Below, piece after piece: positions 1 to 11,686 of a stretch of DNA of 64,000 bases. The translations under genes were made by a program, and so were the position numbers. The notes below the pieces were generated by a model. It was not told the origin of the DNA and searched no databases. It saw nothing but the letters and a program-made list of their open reading frames with translations. This DNA is from Thuidium tamariscinum. Its lineage: Eukaryota; Streptophyta; Bryopsida; Hypnales; Thuidiaceae. The first letter of the stretch is position 1. Each line of letters opens with the position of its first letter. The stretch is from contig OZ019759.1 of the NCBI GenBank assembly GCA_947034885.2, positions 12,030,501 to 12,094,500 on the forward strand, in the 5' to 3' direction.

Positions 1-1256
1 TGTAGGCCACCAGAGTTGTGAGCATCTGGGGACCTACCATCTTGCCTGCTTCCAACACCTTCTTGTCGAACAGCATGGCCTTGTTGACGACCTCGCCCGG
101 ATGTGTGATGAACTCTCGGATTTCTCCGAGAGTGTTTCGGGCCTTCGTGGAGAGGCCGTCTCTCTTCGTCCAACTCCTCCTGGGCATGATGGAGATCCCT
201 CCTCAGGGCTGAGACTTGGTTTGTCAGCTGGAGCACTTCCTCTCTGTCCTGGCTCTCATGTGCCTCCTCAATTAGTTCTTCCAACACCTCCATGATCTTG
301 GAGGGTGGTATGGAGCCTAGGGCTCGGCTTATGCCCTGCAACAACCCCCTCTCCTCTAGGTGGTGTCTTCTAAAGTCATCCAGGTCTCGCAGGATCCTTA
401 GCAAGGGATCCTGTTCCCAGACCGGATCTAACCTTTGGACTTCTCTTACTACCACGGGGGTTTCTAGAGGCGGATTCTCTCTTCCTACCTCTGGGTCTTC
501 CTTTCCCTCTTGTGTGCCCTCTTGCTGCTCCTCCTGACTCTCCTCCTCGGAGTCCTCCTCATCTTGGTCGTTCTCAACTTCCGGGTTCGCAATTTCGTAT
601 TCTATCATTGCTGCCCCTACCTCGTAAGCTTCCCTCTCTTTCTCCCTCAAGAGGTCTAACGAATGATACAAATGAAACAGGAATGGAGAAATGGGAGAGG
701 GTTTAGACTTCCCAATTCCCTTCACCATTCGGTCCATCCGGTCCCTCATGACTAACCCGCAATCTATCTTTCGGTCTCCCGACAGCGCACCAAAAATGGT
801 GTTGGCTATGGTGACCGTAATCCTACTAGGCCTATCCGGATTCAAGATAGCCATCATGAACCGCAGCAGCCTCTTGTGTCTAGCGGACACACACTCGGCT
901 ACTGTGAAGCCATCCTTTGGGTTGGTGGGCTTGCGGAACTTACCCTGGTGGAATTTATCCGTCCGGGTGCCCGTCGCATCTCCGCCTTGCTCGAAGGCGT
1001 ACACCTTGCACCACATAGCCGCACTCCACTCCCTTGGCGGCGCCCGGACCGTCCCCTTCCACTCGTTGGTCTGACTGTCCAGCAGATCCTCCACCATCAC
1101 CTCATCCTTCAGGTTCCAGGGATGAGCTATAAATCCCTCGCAGCCCATCTGCCTGAGGTCTTCCTCCAGCTCCCGTTTATCTTGTGCATCAGTTGGTACA
1201 ACCGGATTGACATTCCGGAAGGCTAGAATTAGCCCTTCCTGCACTTCCCCTGCCAT
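1..1256 (-). CDS. Unit A ORF: N-terminal part of the A-F family protein
   Basis: The frame is open from the ATG at 1256 to the window edge with no stop, the longest uninterrupted stretch of this family here. The core has the family signatures in order: a PWNLKDE block (about residue 45), a KFRKPTNPKDGFTVAEC block (about 110), ITVTIANTIFGALSGDRK (about 150), and SPISPFLFHLYHSLDLL (about 195). A Glu/Asp-rich linker and a predicted coiled coil follow. Near base 155 the family-like sequence moves to the +1 frame, where EVVNKAMLFDKKVLEAGKMV matches the LFDEEVHK block of the other units; this indicates one frameshift. The function is unknown. The block around ANTIFG loosely recalls plant transposon-associated proteins of the PF20167 type, but that is from memory and untested. 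A TATA-like GTATAAGA lies on the minus strand near 1489. Confidence 0.75.
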   Translation of the reverse strand, partial: MAGEVQEGLILAFRNVNPVVPTDAQDKRELEEDLRQMGCEGFIAHPWNLKDEVMVEDLLDSQTNEWKGTVRAPPREWSAAMWCKVYAFEQGGDATGTRTDKFHQGKFRKPTNPKDGFTVAECVSARHKRLLRFMMAILNPDRPSRITVTIANTIFGALSGDRKIDCGLVMRDRMDRMVKGIGKSKPSPISPFLFHLYHSLDLLREKEREAYEVGAAMIEYEIANPEVENDQDEEDSEEESQEEQQEGTQEGKEDPEVGRENPPLETPVVVREVQRLDPVWEQDPLLRILRDLDDFRRHHLEERGLLQGISRALGSIPPSKIMEVLEELIEEAHESQDREEVLQLTNQVSALRRDLHHAQEELDEERRPLHEGPKHSRRNPRVHHTSGRGRQQGHAVRQEGVGSRQDGRSPDAHNSGGL

Positions 1257-1806
1257 CGCTCACTTGACACCTACACAATCTAGGCGCGGTCCAACTTGAC
1301 TGAACTCCCGCGCTCAAGAACCTCTCAACTAGCTTAGTGCTAATCGCTCAACTATGCGCCAGACCGGATTGACAACTTCTCTATCCCTTCTCCCTGTCTA
1401 TAGACCGAATACTCTCTCTCCTGCCGGAAGACCCTTTCTCGAATTGTGTGCAAGAGAGTGGCAGGACCTGGCCCTGCCCTCCTAGTCTTATACTTTTCCC
1501 CCAGCATTAATTACTGACCGTTAGGTTTAAACTAGTCTAGTTACGTGGGAGAGTTCCCGACGATCTCTAGGCTCGGTAGCTACTTATTGCCTATCCGGTC
1601 TCGGTCGCTAGGTGGGCTGAATCCGGGTTTTCTTACGCTGTTCCTTAGCGTAGTTTTCTGCTTCCGGTCCGCAGTTTTCCGGTTTCCGGTCTTGGTCCTA
1701 ATTGTGAGTCAAACTAAGAAAACAACAAAAAAAATGGGGATTGAATAGATCCCTTTTTCCCATATTTTGCTTAAGAACCTACTTAGGTGAATTCTAGGTT
1801 GCCACA
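1..1806 (-). mobile_element. Unit A of six-copy coding repeat family (truncated by window edge)
   Basis: This is the left-most member of the A-F family, running off the window at base 1. Its upstream limit is placed at 1806 because the minus-strand sequence beginning TGTGGCAACCTAGAAT is shared with unit E (36726) and similarity stops beyond it. About 550 bases separate this end from the ATG, as in the other units. It begins with TG, as LTRs do, but the far end is not visible, so a target duplication cannot be tested. A and E share protein features (SGDRK, FLFHLYHSLDLL) and are less rich in CCGGA than B, C, D and F. Confidence 0.7.
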
Positions 1807-2809
1807 CAACTTCACAAACTGTAGAACATGGCTGAAACAGTCTCTCAGACCCCTGAAAAAATTCTTTTGGACTCGATAGTGTTGGTAGATTTTTTTGTTT
1901 GCGGGAAATTATGGATTCAATGATGGTAGTGTGTGAGCATGAACACGCAAGCATGTTTCCTGGTACTATGTATATAACTATTTGCACTACCACCTTCGAA
2001 CGTCTTTTCCATATAATTATTATAAGATCGTCACAAGCAGTATAAGTACACTCTTTCTGTGGAAGGCTTCTATAATACTAGCACTTGTACCAGAGGTGAC
2101 ACATATTTCTAGCTAATAAGGTCTCACTTCTATACTGACATACTGCCTACCATGATTATTTATTTTTTGTTGTAAAATACTCTTTCAAGCCTTTCATCCA
2201 ACTTCATTCTCAATTGTTCTAAAAAATTGAATGTAGGATTTATATTGTTCTTTACAAAATTGCAAACATTGGGTTCTGCTTTTCTCTATTCCATAATTAA
2301 ATTTCTAGCAAATCTATACATTTTAATCATTCTTCAATATTGTCTACTCGGGTTAATCACTCTTTGTATGTTTCATACTTACCTTATAGCGAAGGGGTAT
2401 TTCTTAAGGATACATTTACCTCTCGTGAAGAAATAAAAGGGTTCCTGTATTTCATTTTCTTTGAAAAATTGGCCTATGTTATGGCACTCTATTTTAATTA
2501 TATTGAAGACATGGTTTATTTTCCTTATTAGGGAAAAAGAAATTGATAAGCAATGATGAAGACGCTTCTTGGGGAAACAAAGGGATACATACATATGATT
2601 ACTTGAACAATTGCATTTGTTATTTGAAAACATATTCTTATTTTTTTTCCACTATTGGTTTTCAACTAAGTTACTTAGAGTTGTGAGTACTTATCCTTCT
2701 TCATTTTTTCATTTGGTAGTTTGTTTGGATTCATTGCTAACTTCTTCATCGTAACATTTTGACTTCCTATTTTTTTCCATTCCAGTTTTTATTTCTAGTT
2801 AATGTTATA
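1807..2809. other. AT-rich spacer between units A and B
   Basis: I see no supportable gene. Only short chance ORFs occur in AT-rich sequence. The last five bases (2805-2809, TTATA) are the probable left copy of unit B's target duplication. Confidence 0.6.
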
Positions 2810-3175
2810 TGTCACAGTCCAAAAATATCATGTAAGTAAAATACGGAGATAGTTTATAGAATAGTTCAAATTTTCGAAATTTTTAGGTTTTAGATATGGG
2901 AAAAGAAGACATTTAGAGTCTTTCACATCCCAAGATCCGTCCAAGCGGATTGACCAAGGGTAGTTTCCAAGCCGGATGCCCTCAATGTCCGGAACGGATC
3001 CATCTAGAAGACGGAGCGGATCCTAGGCGGATAAGGTGCGATCCAGATCGGATCCGAACTAGTTCCGGATGGACGACACCTACGGGTCTACGCCGCCGAC
3101 CTACGGAAACTAGGGTAACGGCTCGGGAACGTTGCACCGTTCCGATGAGAACCGGGAACGCAAGGTATCGACTGG

Positions 3176-3182
3176 TATATAA
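3176..3182 (+). promoter_or_regulatory. TATA box of unit B
   Basis: TATATAA lies 136 bases upstream of the ORF's ATG (3318), followed by a pyrimidine-rich stretch. Unit C has the same TATATAA(A) at the matching place, and D and F have one at an equivalent position. Confidence 0.65.
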
Positions 3183-3317
3183 ACCACTCCGCCCCACTTC
3201 ATTTTCCCTTTTTGATTTGGCAAATCAAGGTACGCTTGTGTGCAGGTTTTGGAGCGCGTATAGAGAGAGAAAGAGTGGTGAGCAGTAGAGATCGGTTCCG
3301 GGTTTAGTTCAGGGTCG

Positions 3318-5347
3318 ATGTCGAACGCACCGACAGGTTCTGACTCGGGCGGAGAGATGGCAAGCTCCTCCAATCCGAAACGGATGGTGGTGACTGCCAA
3401 GGCAATTTCGCCGCTGATCCCTTCCGATTCGCAGCATCGGAAGGAGCTAGAAGATGATTTAGTCTTCCTAGGGTGTGAGGGTCTGATCCGATGCCCATGG
3501 AGCGTAAAGAGTGACGAGATGGTGTAGGAACTCCTCACGGGAGTTCCGAATCAATACCAGCTCACAGTAAGGGGCAGATTGGGTTCCTGGTCATCGAAAG
3601 TCTGGGCGGAAGTTTACGGGTTTGATAAAATCGGATTAGATATGGCTCCCCGGACGGACAAGTTTGGCGTCTCAAGGTTCCGGAATCCGCCCCACCCGAA
3701 GGACAGATATTCGGTTCCGGATTGCACGAATGACCTACATAGGCGGATGTTGGAATTCCTGATTTCCATCCTCTATTCAGAAAAGCCTACCCGCGTCACC
3801 GTGACAGTAGCGAATACCATTTTTGGATGTTTCGAGAAGCGGATAGTCAACTAGAGCCTAGTCCTCCAGTATGTAGTCAATCGGCTAGCCGAGCATGTTG
3901 GGCGGGACAAGACCAACCCTATCAGCACCTACTTGTTCCATCTGTACCATCACAATGACGTATTGAGCGAACCGGAAATCCTCTCCTATGAAACCGGAGT
4001 TCAGATCTTGAAGTACGGCTTGACTGGGGAGTTGGACAAGGATCTGAAGGATCTGGAGGACGAGCGGATGGATGAAGAGCCTCAGGAGCAGCAACCGGCC
4101 AGCCAACCGGAACGGAAAGCGGAATGGAAGAAAGCGACGACGCCGGATAAGAGGGGTAATCCAGACCCGATCCACCCGGATCGACTCCGGGTAAGAAGAA
4201 GAAGGATCACTTCGACGTCATCATCCGACACGCCATGATGGCGCATGCAGACAGCCTCAACCACCAGGGAATCCTCGAGCAGATCTCCGTCAAGCTAGGC
4301 GGAGTGAAGATCGAGGACATTCCGGAAGCCCTGGACCATCTTCCGACTCAGGAGGTGTTACGGAAGAAGGACGAGGAGATCCGGAAGTGGGAGGACGAAG
4401 CTCGGATCCAGACGGATCGGATCCGGCAAGCGGAAGATCTGACCCGGGCGGCTGAAGAGGGATGGAAGAAGGCGGAAGAGGAGCGGAACGGACTCCAGAG
4501 CACGGTGAATTGGCTGGAAAGCAACCTTAGTGTCGCCAACAACAAGGTGAGCGAGGCTACCACCCTGATCCACAACCTGCAAGGGTTGGTGGCCCAACCG
4601 GCGGAAGTAGTGGTGAGGGCCCAATTGTTTTCCGCCTAGTTGATGAAAGAGGGGCACGTCACCGGATCAAAGCTCCTCACCATCTTGGTGGATTACTAGG
4701 CCAAGATGGAGGGGGTGCTGAAGGAGATGAGGGCCTTGGTTGGGTCCCTCAATCCGGAAATGGGAGAGGGTCTTCCGAACCTGCTCAACAAGTAGGTTTA
4801 CACTGACTTCAGCCATGGAGCACAAGGACGGATGTCGACGGATCGGAAACTCCTAGGTGACACACCCGTCATAAAGACTCTCGGCGAACTCGGATCGGAT
4901 CCGAAGACGGCCGGATCGTCAACAACCCCGCCCGAGAAGAGGATGGCGCCCCGACTTGACCTAGAGATCCGGATGAAGGCCCTACCGAATCCGGCGAGGG
5001 AGGATCCGGACAAGTTCGCCCACATGAAGGAGCCGGATAAGGTTTCACACAATACACCGGTCATCCTGGATGACTCGGACAAGGAAGACAATCCGCCCAC
5101 CATCATCCGCAGCAAAGCTGCGGAGCCGAGCGGATTCTAGGGAGTAGAGCAGTCGGAAAGCTTAGAGGCGGAGTCGAATGAGACCTCAACGGAAGACAGC
5201 GGAATGCCACCAGCCCCGATTTAGAGGAGGCAGACCTGTTCCGCCACCAAGAAGACTCCACCCGCCAAGGCAACGACGCGGAGGAGTTCAGTTCCGCCCG
5301 CGGGTACTACATCGAAGCGGGTGCGTAAAGAGGACAGAGTAGAGTAG
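3318..5347 (+). pseudogene. Unit B ORF, decayed A-F family protein (about 675 codons)
   Basis: The reading starts at ATG 3318 and can be followed to 5347 by comparison with unit C. In-frame TAG stops occur near 3525, 3852, 4637, 4697, 4792, 5138 and 5221, and one base is missing near 4162 relative to C. Core blocks: CPWSVKSDEMV, PPHPKDRYSVPDC, EKPTRVTVTVANTIFG and PISTYLFHLYHH. Then come an acidic linker, a KKKK-type basic patch, a long Glu/Arg/Lys-rich coiled coil (about 4380-4600), a block equivalent to LFDEEVHK (AQLFSA...GHVTGSKLLTILVDY), and a Lys/Arg/Pro/Thr-rich basic tail (RRQTCSATKKTPPAKATTRR) like a DNA- or chromatin-binding tail. Several stops are CAG to TAG compared with C (for example DYQAK to DY*AK). 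Function not recognised; a nuclear role is only inferred from the basic tail. Confidence 0.8.
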
Positions 5348-6239
5348 TTAGATAGTTTTTGAGATATTGAACGGAAGTTTCCGGAATGGATTTCCCAAAT
5401 GTGGGCCCCGATCCAGAAGTTTAGGAGCAACTGGCCGGACCTTTTCGGATAATCCAGTTGGGCTCCGATTGGTTGTTTCGGATTTTCTTTTGCCTTGTTG
5501 GCATTCCGTTTCTGTTTTTAGGCTTTGACTTTTGTTTTGATTTGGGATTTTAAGGGGCAGGCAAGTTAGTTGGCCTGTCATTCCCTCCTAGCGCATATTC
5601 ATGTATTTCATTCCTTTCTTTAATCTGAGCCGGCAAGTGGACATTCCAGCTCTAAACTTTGTGTTTGGTTTTCTCTTGGTGTGTTTGTTTGGGGTGTTGA
5701 GAGGTAAGAGGGACAGGTGAGGAGGAATCCGTATTCTTAGGCAACTAAGATCTGAACTGAGTGACCAACTTCCGAGAGCTGGGGTCTTGACTTGTGAGTT
5801 TGAGCGTGGAGCCTTTAATTTGTCGAAACGGTGATGCGGTGTGAGTCCAGGAGTGACGCGGAGGAGGTTCCGGAACCACAGGGGTGGATCCATGCGGAGT
5901 TAAGCAGCCGCCATAGGAAAGTTTCTGTCCACCGGAAGGTCTGCCAACCACTGAGTCGATCCGTGGAACTAGGGACGTACATCCTTTTAGGTTGGAGGTC
6001 TTTTGATTTGTCGTTGTAGTAAGGGCAAGTGAAGTAATCCTGAGTGACCTGCTAACCGGGTCGGCTCAGATCCATCCGGAAAGTTGTGAGGATCCGCATC
6101 CGCCTCTACTGCAAAACCGTATATATTTGTGTGTTTTTGTGTATTTTGTGTATTTTGTTTGAGGGAAGAGAGTGTGAGGTTTATGAGTGGTAAGTCCCTA
6201 CCCCTCTAAAAATGACCCCGTGAGGATAAAACAGGGGTA

Positions 6240-6480
6240 TCTAAAACCGAAAATCGAAGTGACGGAACCGGAATTCGGATTGGGACGGATCCGGGTGGAA
6301 GTGAAATCCGGATCTGGGAAAGGGATCCGGAAATATTTGGGACATGGATCCGGAGAGAGGTGATGGATCCGGAAGAGGAATCTGGGAACGAAGTGGTATT
6401 CCGGATTGGGAGTAGTAACTTGGGTGTTTTTGAGCTGAGAAACCTAGAAACCGGAAAATGCAACTATTAGTAACGTCTAG
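6240..6480 (+). repeat. CCGGA/GGATCC-rich non-coding tract in unit B
   Basis: About seven CCGGA words occur in roughly 220 bases, several as GATCCGGA, in sequence with no open frame. The matching tract in unit C is at about 18055-18240. The same words fill the coding parts of B, C, D and F. Confidence 0.6.
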
Positions 6481-6562
6481 AATCTCTTGGGACAATATTC
6501 CGTGTCATATTATCACGTTTGGGTGTGATAAAGGTGCTTTCTGCTAGATTGCACGTACGACA

Positions 6563-8846
6563 CTATAGCAAGTGCTCTTTTCATTACACTTCATATTTTG
6601 GTACTTCGAAGAGTTTGTATCATTCTAAGGCTATTTTGGATTTTCTTTTCATTGTACTACCTATTGTTTTACTTGAACTCTTTGTTCGATTTAATGCTAT
6701 TTCAAGTTCAGTTGTCATTTATACTCCCAAATTTTTCTCGTGGAGACTTTGTTTGGGTTTAATGCAATTTCATGTGTCGTTTTCATTTAAAGTCACTATT
6801 TTTTTCTTTAGTGATTTTTTGGCACTTTATGCTATATTGCATTTAGAGTTACTTCCTAGTCCACTTTTTTGTTCTTCTACCTATTTTTTAGGATGAATTT
6901 GCAATTTCTCTTCAAATCCCTATTGCTTTTCTTTAGATTCTTTAATAGATTCTTTTTTATTTCACTACACACCTTCCAGAAAATGGAGTTCTCTATATCC
7001 TATTCCTACTTCAATTAAAGCTTGAAGAAACAACATGGAGTCTAAAACATTCGAACGAATTTTGCAAATGAAGAATTCAATCGCATTTGTATGATTCCAT
7101 GTTTAGTTTGACCTCATAATACATAGTCACGGGAAAATTGTAAACAACAATTCTAAGACCTATTTCTATGGCAATCAACGTTACAAGAATTCTACAAACA
7201 AATGAAAATTACATAAAAAATTGGCACTTCGAATTTTGTTCAGTCAAAACTCCATCTACTTTAACACACATTCACTATCACAAGTGATATTCTCGAAAAA
7301 CTTGTAAGACATAATTGAAACCTATTAAGTTGAATCAAAACACATTTTAATTTAATAGACACTCACCGTATCCAAGACATTTTCCGTGTTGAACACATTT
7401 GACATTTCCAATAACCTATACAAACTAACTTCTCACCCCCAAAACAAAATCTTCCAATAATCACAAATGAGTGACAGAAAAACGTCATACACAAGTTCCC
7501 AACGAAATTGTTTTCTTGTATAGTTTGGCACCTCATATACCTGCTTAGTTGTTGAGCGGCCTGTACAGTTCAGATTACAGGAAACTATTGGACATATACT
7601 TATAGTACAATTCCTACAAACTTAGACATATTCTCCCCTTAATTATTTTTAAGGGAAATTGAGGACCCACATTTGTAGTGTACCTATATCGTATAATAGA
7701 TTTTTCACTTTCTACATTCAATTGTTCAGTTGTAAATTTACCGTACTTTTGTCCTTCTATAAATAATACACTCTCTACATTATGCTAGACGTTATTTCTA
7801 GAACGTGCTAAGAGATCTTCCCAAGATTGTCAACTTCCTATTTCTTCCGCTATAATGCTCAATTCCAAATTCTCTTAATTTTTTGAAGGACACTTCCAAT
7901 TTATACAAGAGAAAAATTCAATAGGAACTCCAGCCTTTCGGGCATTCTTTCATGGAGCATTGAGTTTTCAAAGTGCAATTGCCCTATTTTTTTCTAGGCC
8001 CAATAAAAAAACTGTGATTTTGAATGCCATCCTCTTCCAATCCACATGGTCAAGAAATATGAAATTCATACCACATGCTCTGAAATTATTATAATATAAT
8101 ATCCTACGGTTACATGTATTTGTCAAATGTATTGCTTGGGTAATTTCATTTTGTTAATAAATTGGCTACTCCAGAGGGCCTCTTTTGACCACATCATCAT
8201 GAAATTTTTGGTGTCAACTCCTACAGTAACGAATATATTTTACATCACAATTCCAATTCAGGGCACCTTCGTACGGATGGAGTTTTCATTCGTTTGCTTC
8301 TCAATTTGTCCACAGCATGTGCCGTAGGCGTACCTTCTGGACTCAATAATTTTCTTAAATTCTCACTATATGGTTAAAAAAGCTATGACTTGGTATGTTG
8401 CTTGATCTCATCAGTGGGTAGGCTGGTCATGCACAAATATTCCTCCAAAAACTCATTGACCAAGAACTGAGCATCTGAAATTGGTGTCTTTTATTTTCAT
8501 TTCAATGCACAGCTTCGAATCATTCCATTCTGATTAATGAGGCAAAAGTTATGAGATTTCTTTACTTGAGGTACTCTGTGGCTACTTTAACTGTTAAGCA
8601 GGTCAGCATCCTATATTTGGAGGATGCACAGAAAGGAAGCTCTGGTTCTCTCAGCAGTGACATTTTTTCATCCAATTTTATTTGAAGGACGCAGCTGGGT
8701 GAGCTCTGCAATGCGATAGTAGAAGCCCTCCTCCAAGAACATTGTCTGTATTTTTCAGAAAAATAGAAAGCCGAGGCATGTCAAGAACTCCTGTAATTCG
8801 GCTTTGCGTAAGCTTCGAAGCTCTGACGTCAGACAGGAAACTAACC
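6563..8846. other. AT-rich stretch without a recognised gene
   Basis: The first bases (CTATA) are the probable right target-duplication copy of unit B. The rest is AT-rich with only short ORFs. A short minus-strand reading near 8375-8490 (TPISDAQFLVNEFLEEYL) could be an exon remnant, but I cannot assign it. Confidence 0.5.
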
Positions 8847-9478
8847 CGTGTGATAAACTTCTAGCTCTAGGGTGGAGTTAGGAGCGCTCACAAGATTTTC
8901 ATCTCGCACTTGGTTACCGACTATGGTTATTATCTTATCTGGTTCCCCAATACACTAGCAGGAGCGGCTTACTTTTGGTATCGTTCCCACGAGGCTAGGA
9001 CCTTTGTAACATGGAGGCAGCTCTAAGCAGCATTCCTTAGATATTTCCGCCCAGAGACTAGACAGCAGCAGGCACTGACAGCCCTCACTGACATACGGCG
9101 GGGCCCAACGGAGGACATCACCACCTATGCCCGTCGCTTCCAAATGGTATGTACCCGCTTTGTAGGGGGGCTGCTCAACGACGGCACCATACGACACTAC
9201 TTCATCCAGGGTATAGACTCGGCACCTACCATCCGAGAGATCCTATCTCGGCGACCGGTCACCCTCGAAGATGCGATACGTGCAGCATTGGAGATCGAAA
9301 TCATCGACAAGGAAAATGATTGCATGGTGCGGAGGGCGATTGACCCCATACCAGCCTTCATCCCAGTTTACCAACAGGCGGTTAGCCCCCTGGCTTATCG
9401 TCCCTCGGCGCCCAAGGAGGAAGCTTACCCTTGGCCACTCGAGATCCCATCTTATCACTAACTGCTCCTGTTGACCAA
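8847..9478 (+). pseudogene. gag: Ty3-type gag fragment (capsid region)
   Basis: This is nearly the same sequence as 26971-27600, starting at the shared word CGTGTGATAAACTTCTAG. The protein resembles a retrotransposon capsid: AYFWYRSHEARTFVTWRQL, a YFRPETRQQQ block, then DIRRGPTEDITTYARRFQ and FVGGLLNDGTIRHYFIQG. Within the family, this region would form the particle coat that packages element RNA. A CAA to TAA stop lies in the WRQL...AAF block near 9026, and one C is lost near 9430 relative to the other copy, shifting the frame. Similarity to the other copy ends abruptly after CTGTTGACCAAC near 9478, a rearrangement breakpoint. No zinc knuckle or protease follows. Confidence 0.75.
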
Positions 9479-9653
9479 CGCCACCTTCTTCAACAGCCAG
9501 GACACTTGGGAGGAGCATCAGGTGGACATCGATCGCATGGAGAGCGAGCAGGCGCCGTACTTCTTCGAGGTCCGTCCTTCGATGACGGAGATAGTCAGTA
9601 CCTTGGTCTGTGCAGACAAGGTTATTCTAGCACCACTAGGGCTTAGCAGCTAG
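9479..9653 (+). pseudogene. Unidentified ORF tail joined to the gag fragment
   Basis: From the breakpoint an open stretch reads DIDRMESEQAPYFFEVRPSM and ends at a TAG at 9651. It is absent from the other gag copies. It might be the far end of a polyprotein joined to gag by an internal deletion, but no diagnostic motif supports that. Confidence 0.3.
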
Positions 9654-9772
9654 CTCTATCGGTCAATATACTATTGTATTTGGTTTGGATTGGCGAGGAT
9701 TTGCGTGTATGTTCATATTATGATATATGATTGGATTGGATTTGTGTGAATCAAGACTCACATATGTCTTAA

Positions 9773-11081
9773 ATGCCACCAAAATCCACTACACCTAAAT
9801 CTACTCGCGTATTACGATCACAAACAACATCAACAAACACTACATCACAAGACCAAGCCACGACATCAACGGGAGAGGAAAGAGAACCATCTCCAACAAC
9901 ACCAACTATGGATACTAATCCAGTACAACCACCAAGGCCGTTTGCACCTAAAGGGGACAGGGCAGAGGACCCCGTAGTGCCAATTATAGACCCAATGATG
10001 CTTCCAAGGGGGCTACCCATTGTGGTCCCACAAGGATTAAGGGAAATACCCATTCCTCATCATTTACCTTGATTCTCGGGCTCACGAGATGATGACCCAA
10101 CCTCCCATGTGGAAAGATTCGAGGAAATCCTTATTTCCAGCCTGGTCTTTGACCATGGCTACTATTTGATCTGGTTTTCCAACACCTTGGTGGGAACCGC
10201 TTATTCGTGGTATCGATCACACGACGTTGGATTTTTTACCACATGGCTCCAATTACAGGCAGCCTTTCTAAGCTATTTTAGGCCTGAAACCGGCCAGCAA
10301 CAAGCCCTTATGGCATTAAACAACTTGTGACGAGGAGCGACGGAGGACATTACGGCATATGTACGACAATTTCAAATGGTGCGTACCCGTTTTGTGGGGA
10401 ATCTCCTCAATGATGGAACCATCCGACATTATTTTATCCAAGGAATTGACTCTGCTTCAACCATCCGAGATATACTGTCTCGATGACCGGTGACTTTAGA
10501 AAATGCAATTGAAGCAGCATTGGAGGTGGAAAAGATTGATAAAGAAAATGAACGAATGGTACGAAAAGCAGAAGAACCTATACTTACATTCATATCGGTC
10601 CATCATCAATAAGTCGCTAATCTAGTGACATATCAAAACGGTTCGATGGGAGTAGTTCACAACCTTGCACCATTAGCCGTCAGAGACCCCGTAGGGCCTC
10701 CCTTACTTTTGCCAACACCAACTGACGAGCTGAAACTATTACGTACCGAAATGCGATAGGTCACCAACGAGATGACTAAATCGGTACGGGAACTGACAGA
10801 GCAAATGTCATGTTTAGTACGAGGACAAGGAAAACAAGCACCACTACTACACCATGAGTCAAGGTCGTATACAACGGGGGTATGGTGTAACAATTGTGGC
10901 CAACCAAATTACATGCCACCATTCTGTCCTCTACTCAAAGAATCTCAACCGCAACAGCAGAGGCAACAACGACCGAAGGGCCCGCAACAACCGGAGCCTT
11001 ATCAACATCCTAACGCACCTGGAAGACAAAATCAAGGGTATTCCGTATGCAATACTTGCAAAAAGAATCATGAACCGGGGC
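9773..11081 (+). pseudogene. gag: gag of a second Ty3-like gag-protease element (5' part)
   Basis: Starts at ATG 9773 (MPPKSTTPKSTRVLRSQTTS). A Pro/Thr-rich N-terminus is followed by the capsid region (GYYLIWFSNTLVGTAYSWYR, TWLQLQAAFLSYFRPETGQQ, FVGNLLNDGTIRHYFIQG) and the start of zinc knuckles (CNNCGQPNYMPPFC, then CNTCKKNHEPG). The whole stretch is one frame broken by five stops, near 10070, 10328, 10483, 10610 and 10757. Four fall where the 27-kb copy or context has CGA or CAG, so C-to-T change explains them. The second knuckle is cut after HEPG by the DNA transposon at 11082 and resumes at 13366. In such elements gag forms the particle and the knuckles bind RNA. This copy cannot be translated as it stands. 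Confidence 0.85.
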
Positions 11082-11082
11082 G

Positions 11083-11102
11083 GGGTGAAAGCACACTACG
11101 GT
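11083..11102 (+). repeat. Left terminal inverted repeat
   Basis: A perfect 20-bp match in inverse orientation to 13346-13365. One extra G (11082) precedes it, and the GGC target copy ends at 11081. Confidence 0.9.
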
Positions 11103-11686
11103 TGTCCGAAATCGTAGTCATTGCACAATTTTTGCACAAGACGAAAGTTTGGAGTCAATTTTACTATAGCTCCAGTCATTTTTTTGAAAAAAGAAGAAGA
11201 AGTCAAAGTAGCACATCTTGTATACATTAAGAATTGCAAGACAAAAAGTGACTTTCATTTATTAATTCAAAGTATGAAGTACAAACATAAAATGTTTGTA
11301 CTGTCACAATTCAGCTTTAGCATTGTTGTACTTTTTTCTCCTAGTTTAGGGTTTCATTTTTAAAATTCAAATAGTTAAATCCAATGGTTTAATGTTAAGG
11401 TACAATGACTTGGCACTTCATTAAGATTTGGAGAGTTTTATAAGAAAATATCATTGAAAATGTGTAATTTTAGTATAAGGCCCAAATTTTGATCTTAAAG
11501 AGTGTTTTTTGCATTTTTCATTTTGGAATCTATAAGAAGACCTTTTTGGTGACATGGGCCAACATTTCATTTTATTATAAATGACTTTTTTGTTTTTGTT
11601 TTCTCTATCGGAGAGTTTTGCCCTATTTTTCAACCTGAGCCTCTAGGATTTGTCCATCGTATTGGAGCATACTGTGTGTACCTATT

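Larger units (their letters stand above)
2810..6562 (+). mobile_element. Unit B: solo-LTR-like unit carrying an ORF
   Basis: The unit begins TGTCACAGTC and ends GTACGACA. Both ends are set by where similarity to unit C stops. Flanks are TTATA on the left and CTATA on the right, a 4-of-5 match consistent with an aged 5-bp target duplication. TG...CA ends with a 5-bp duplication are the classical LTR signature. The 3.75-kb unit has no repeat at its own two ends, so it resembles a solo LTR with a promoter and coding region inside. A conserved hairpin (TTATCAC...GTGATAA, 6510-6531) sits about 30 bases before the 3' end and is also in unit C. Non-coding parts are very rich in CCGGA. Confidence 0.75.

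Noticed and set aside
18-1226. Several plus-strand ORFs over unit A
   Set aside because: They overlap the long open minus-strand frame that carries conserved family blocks; they are its shadows.
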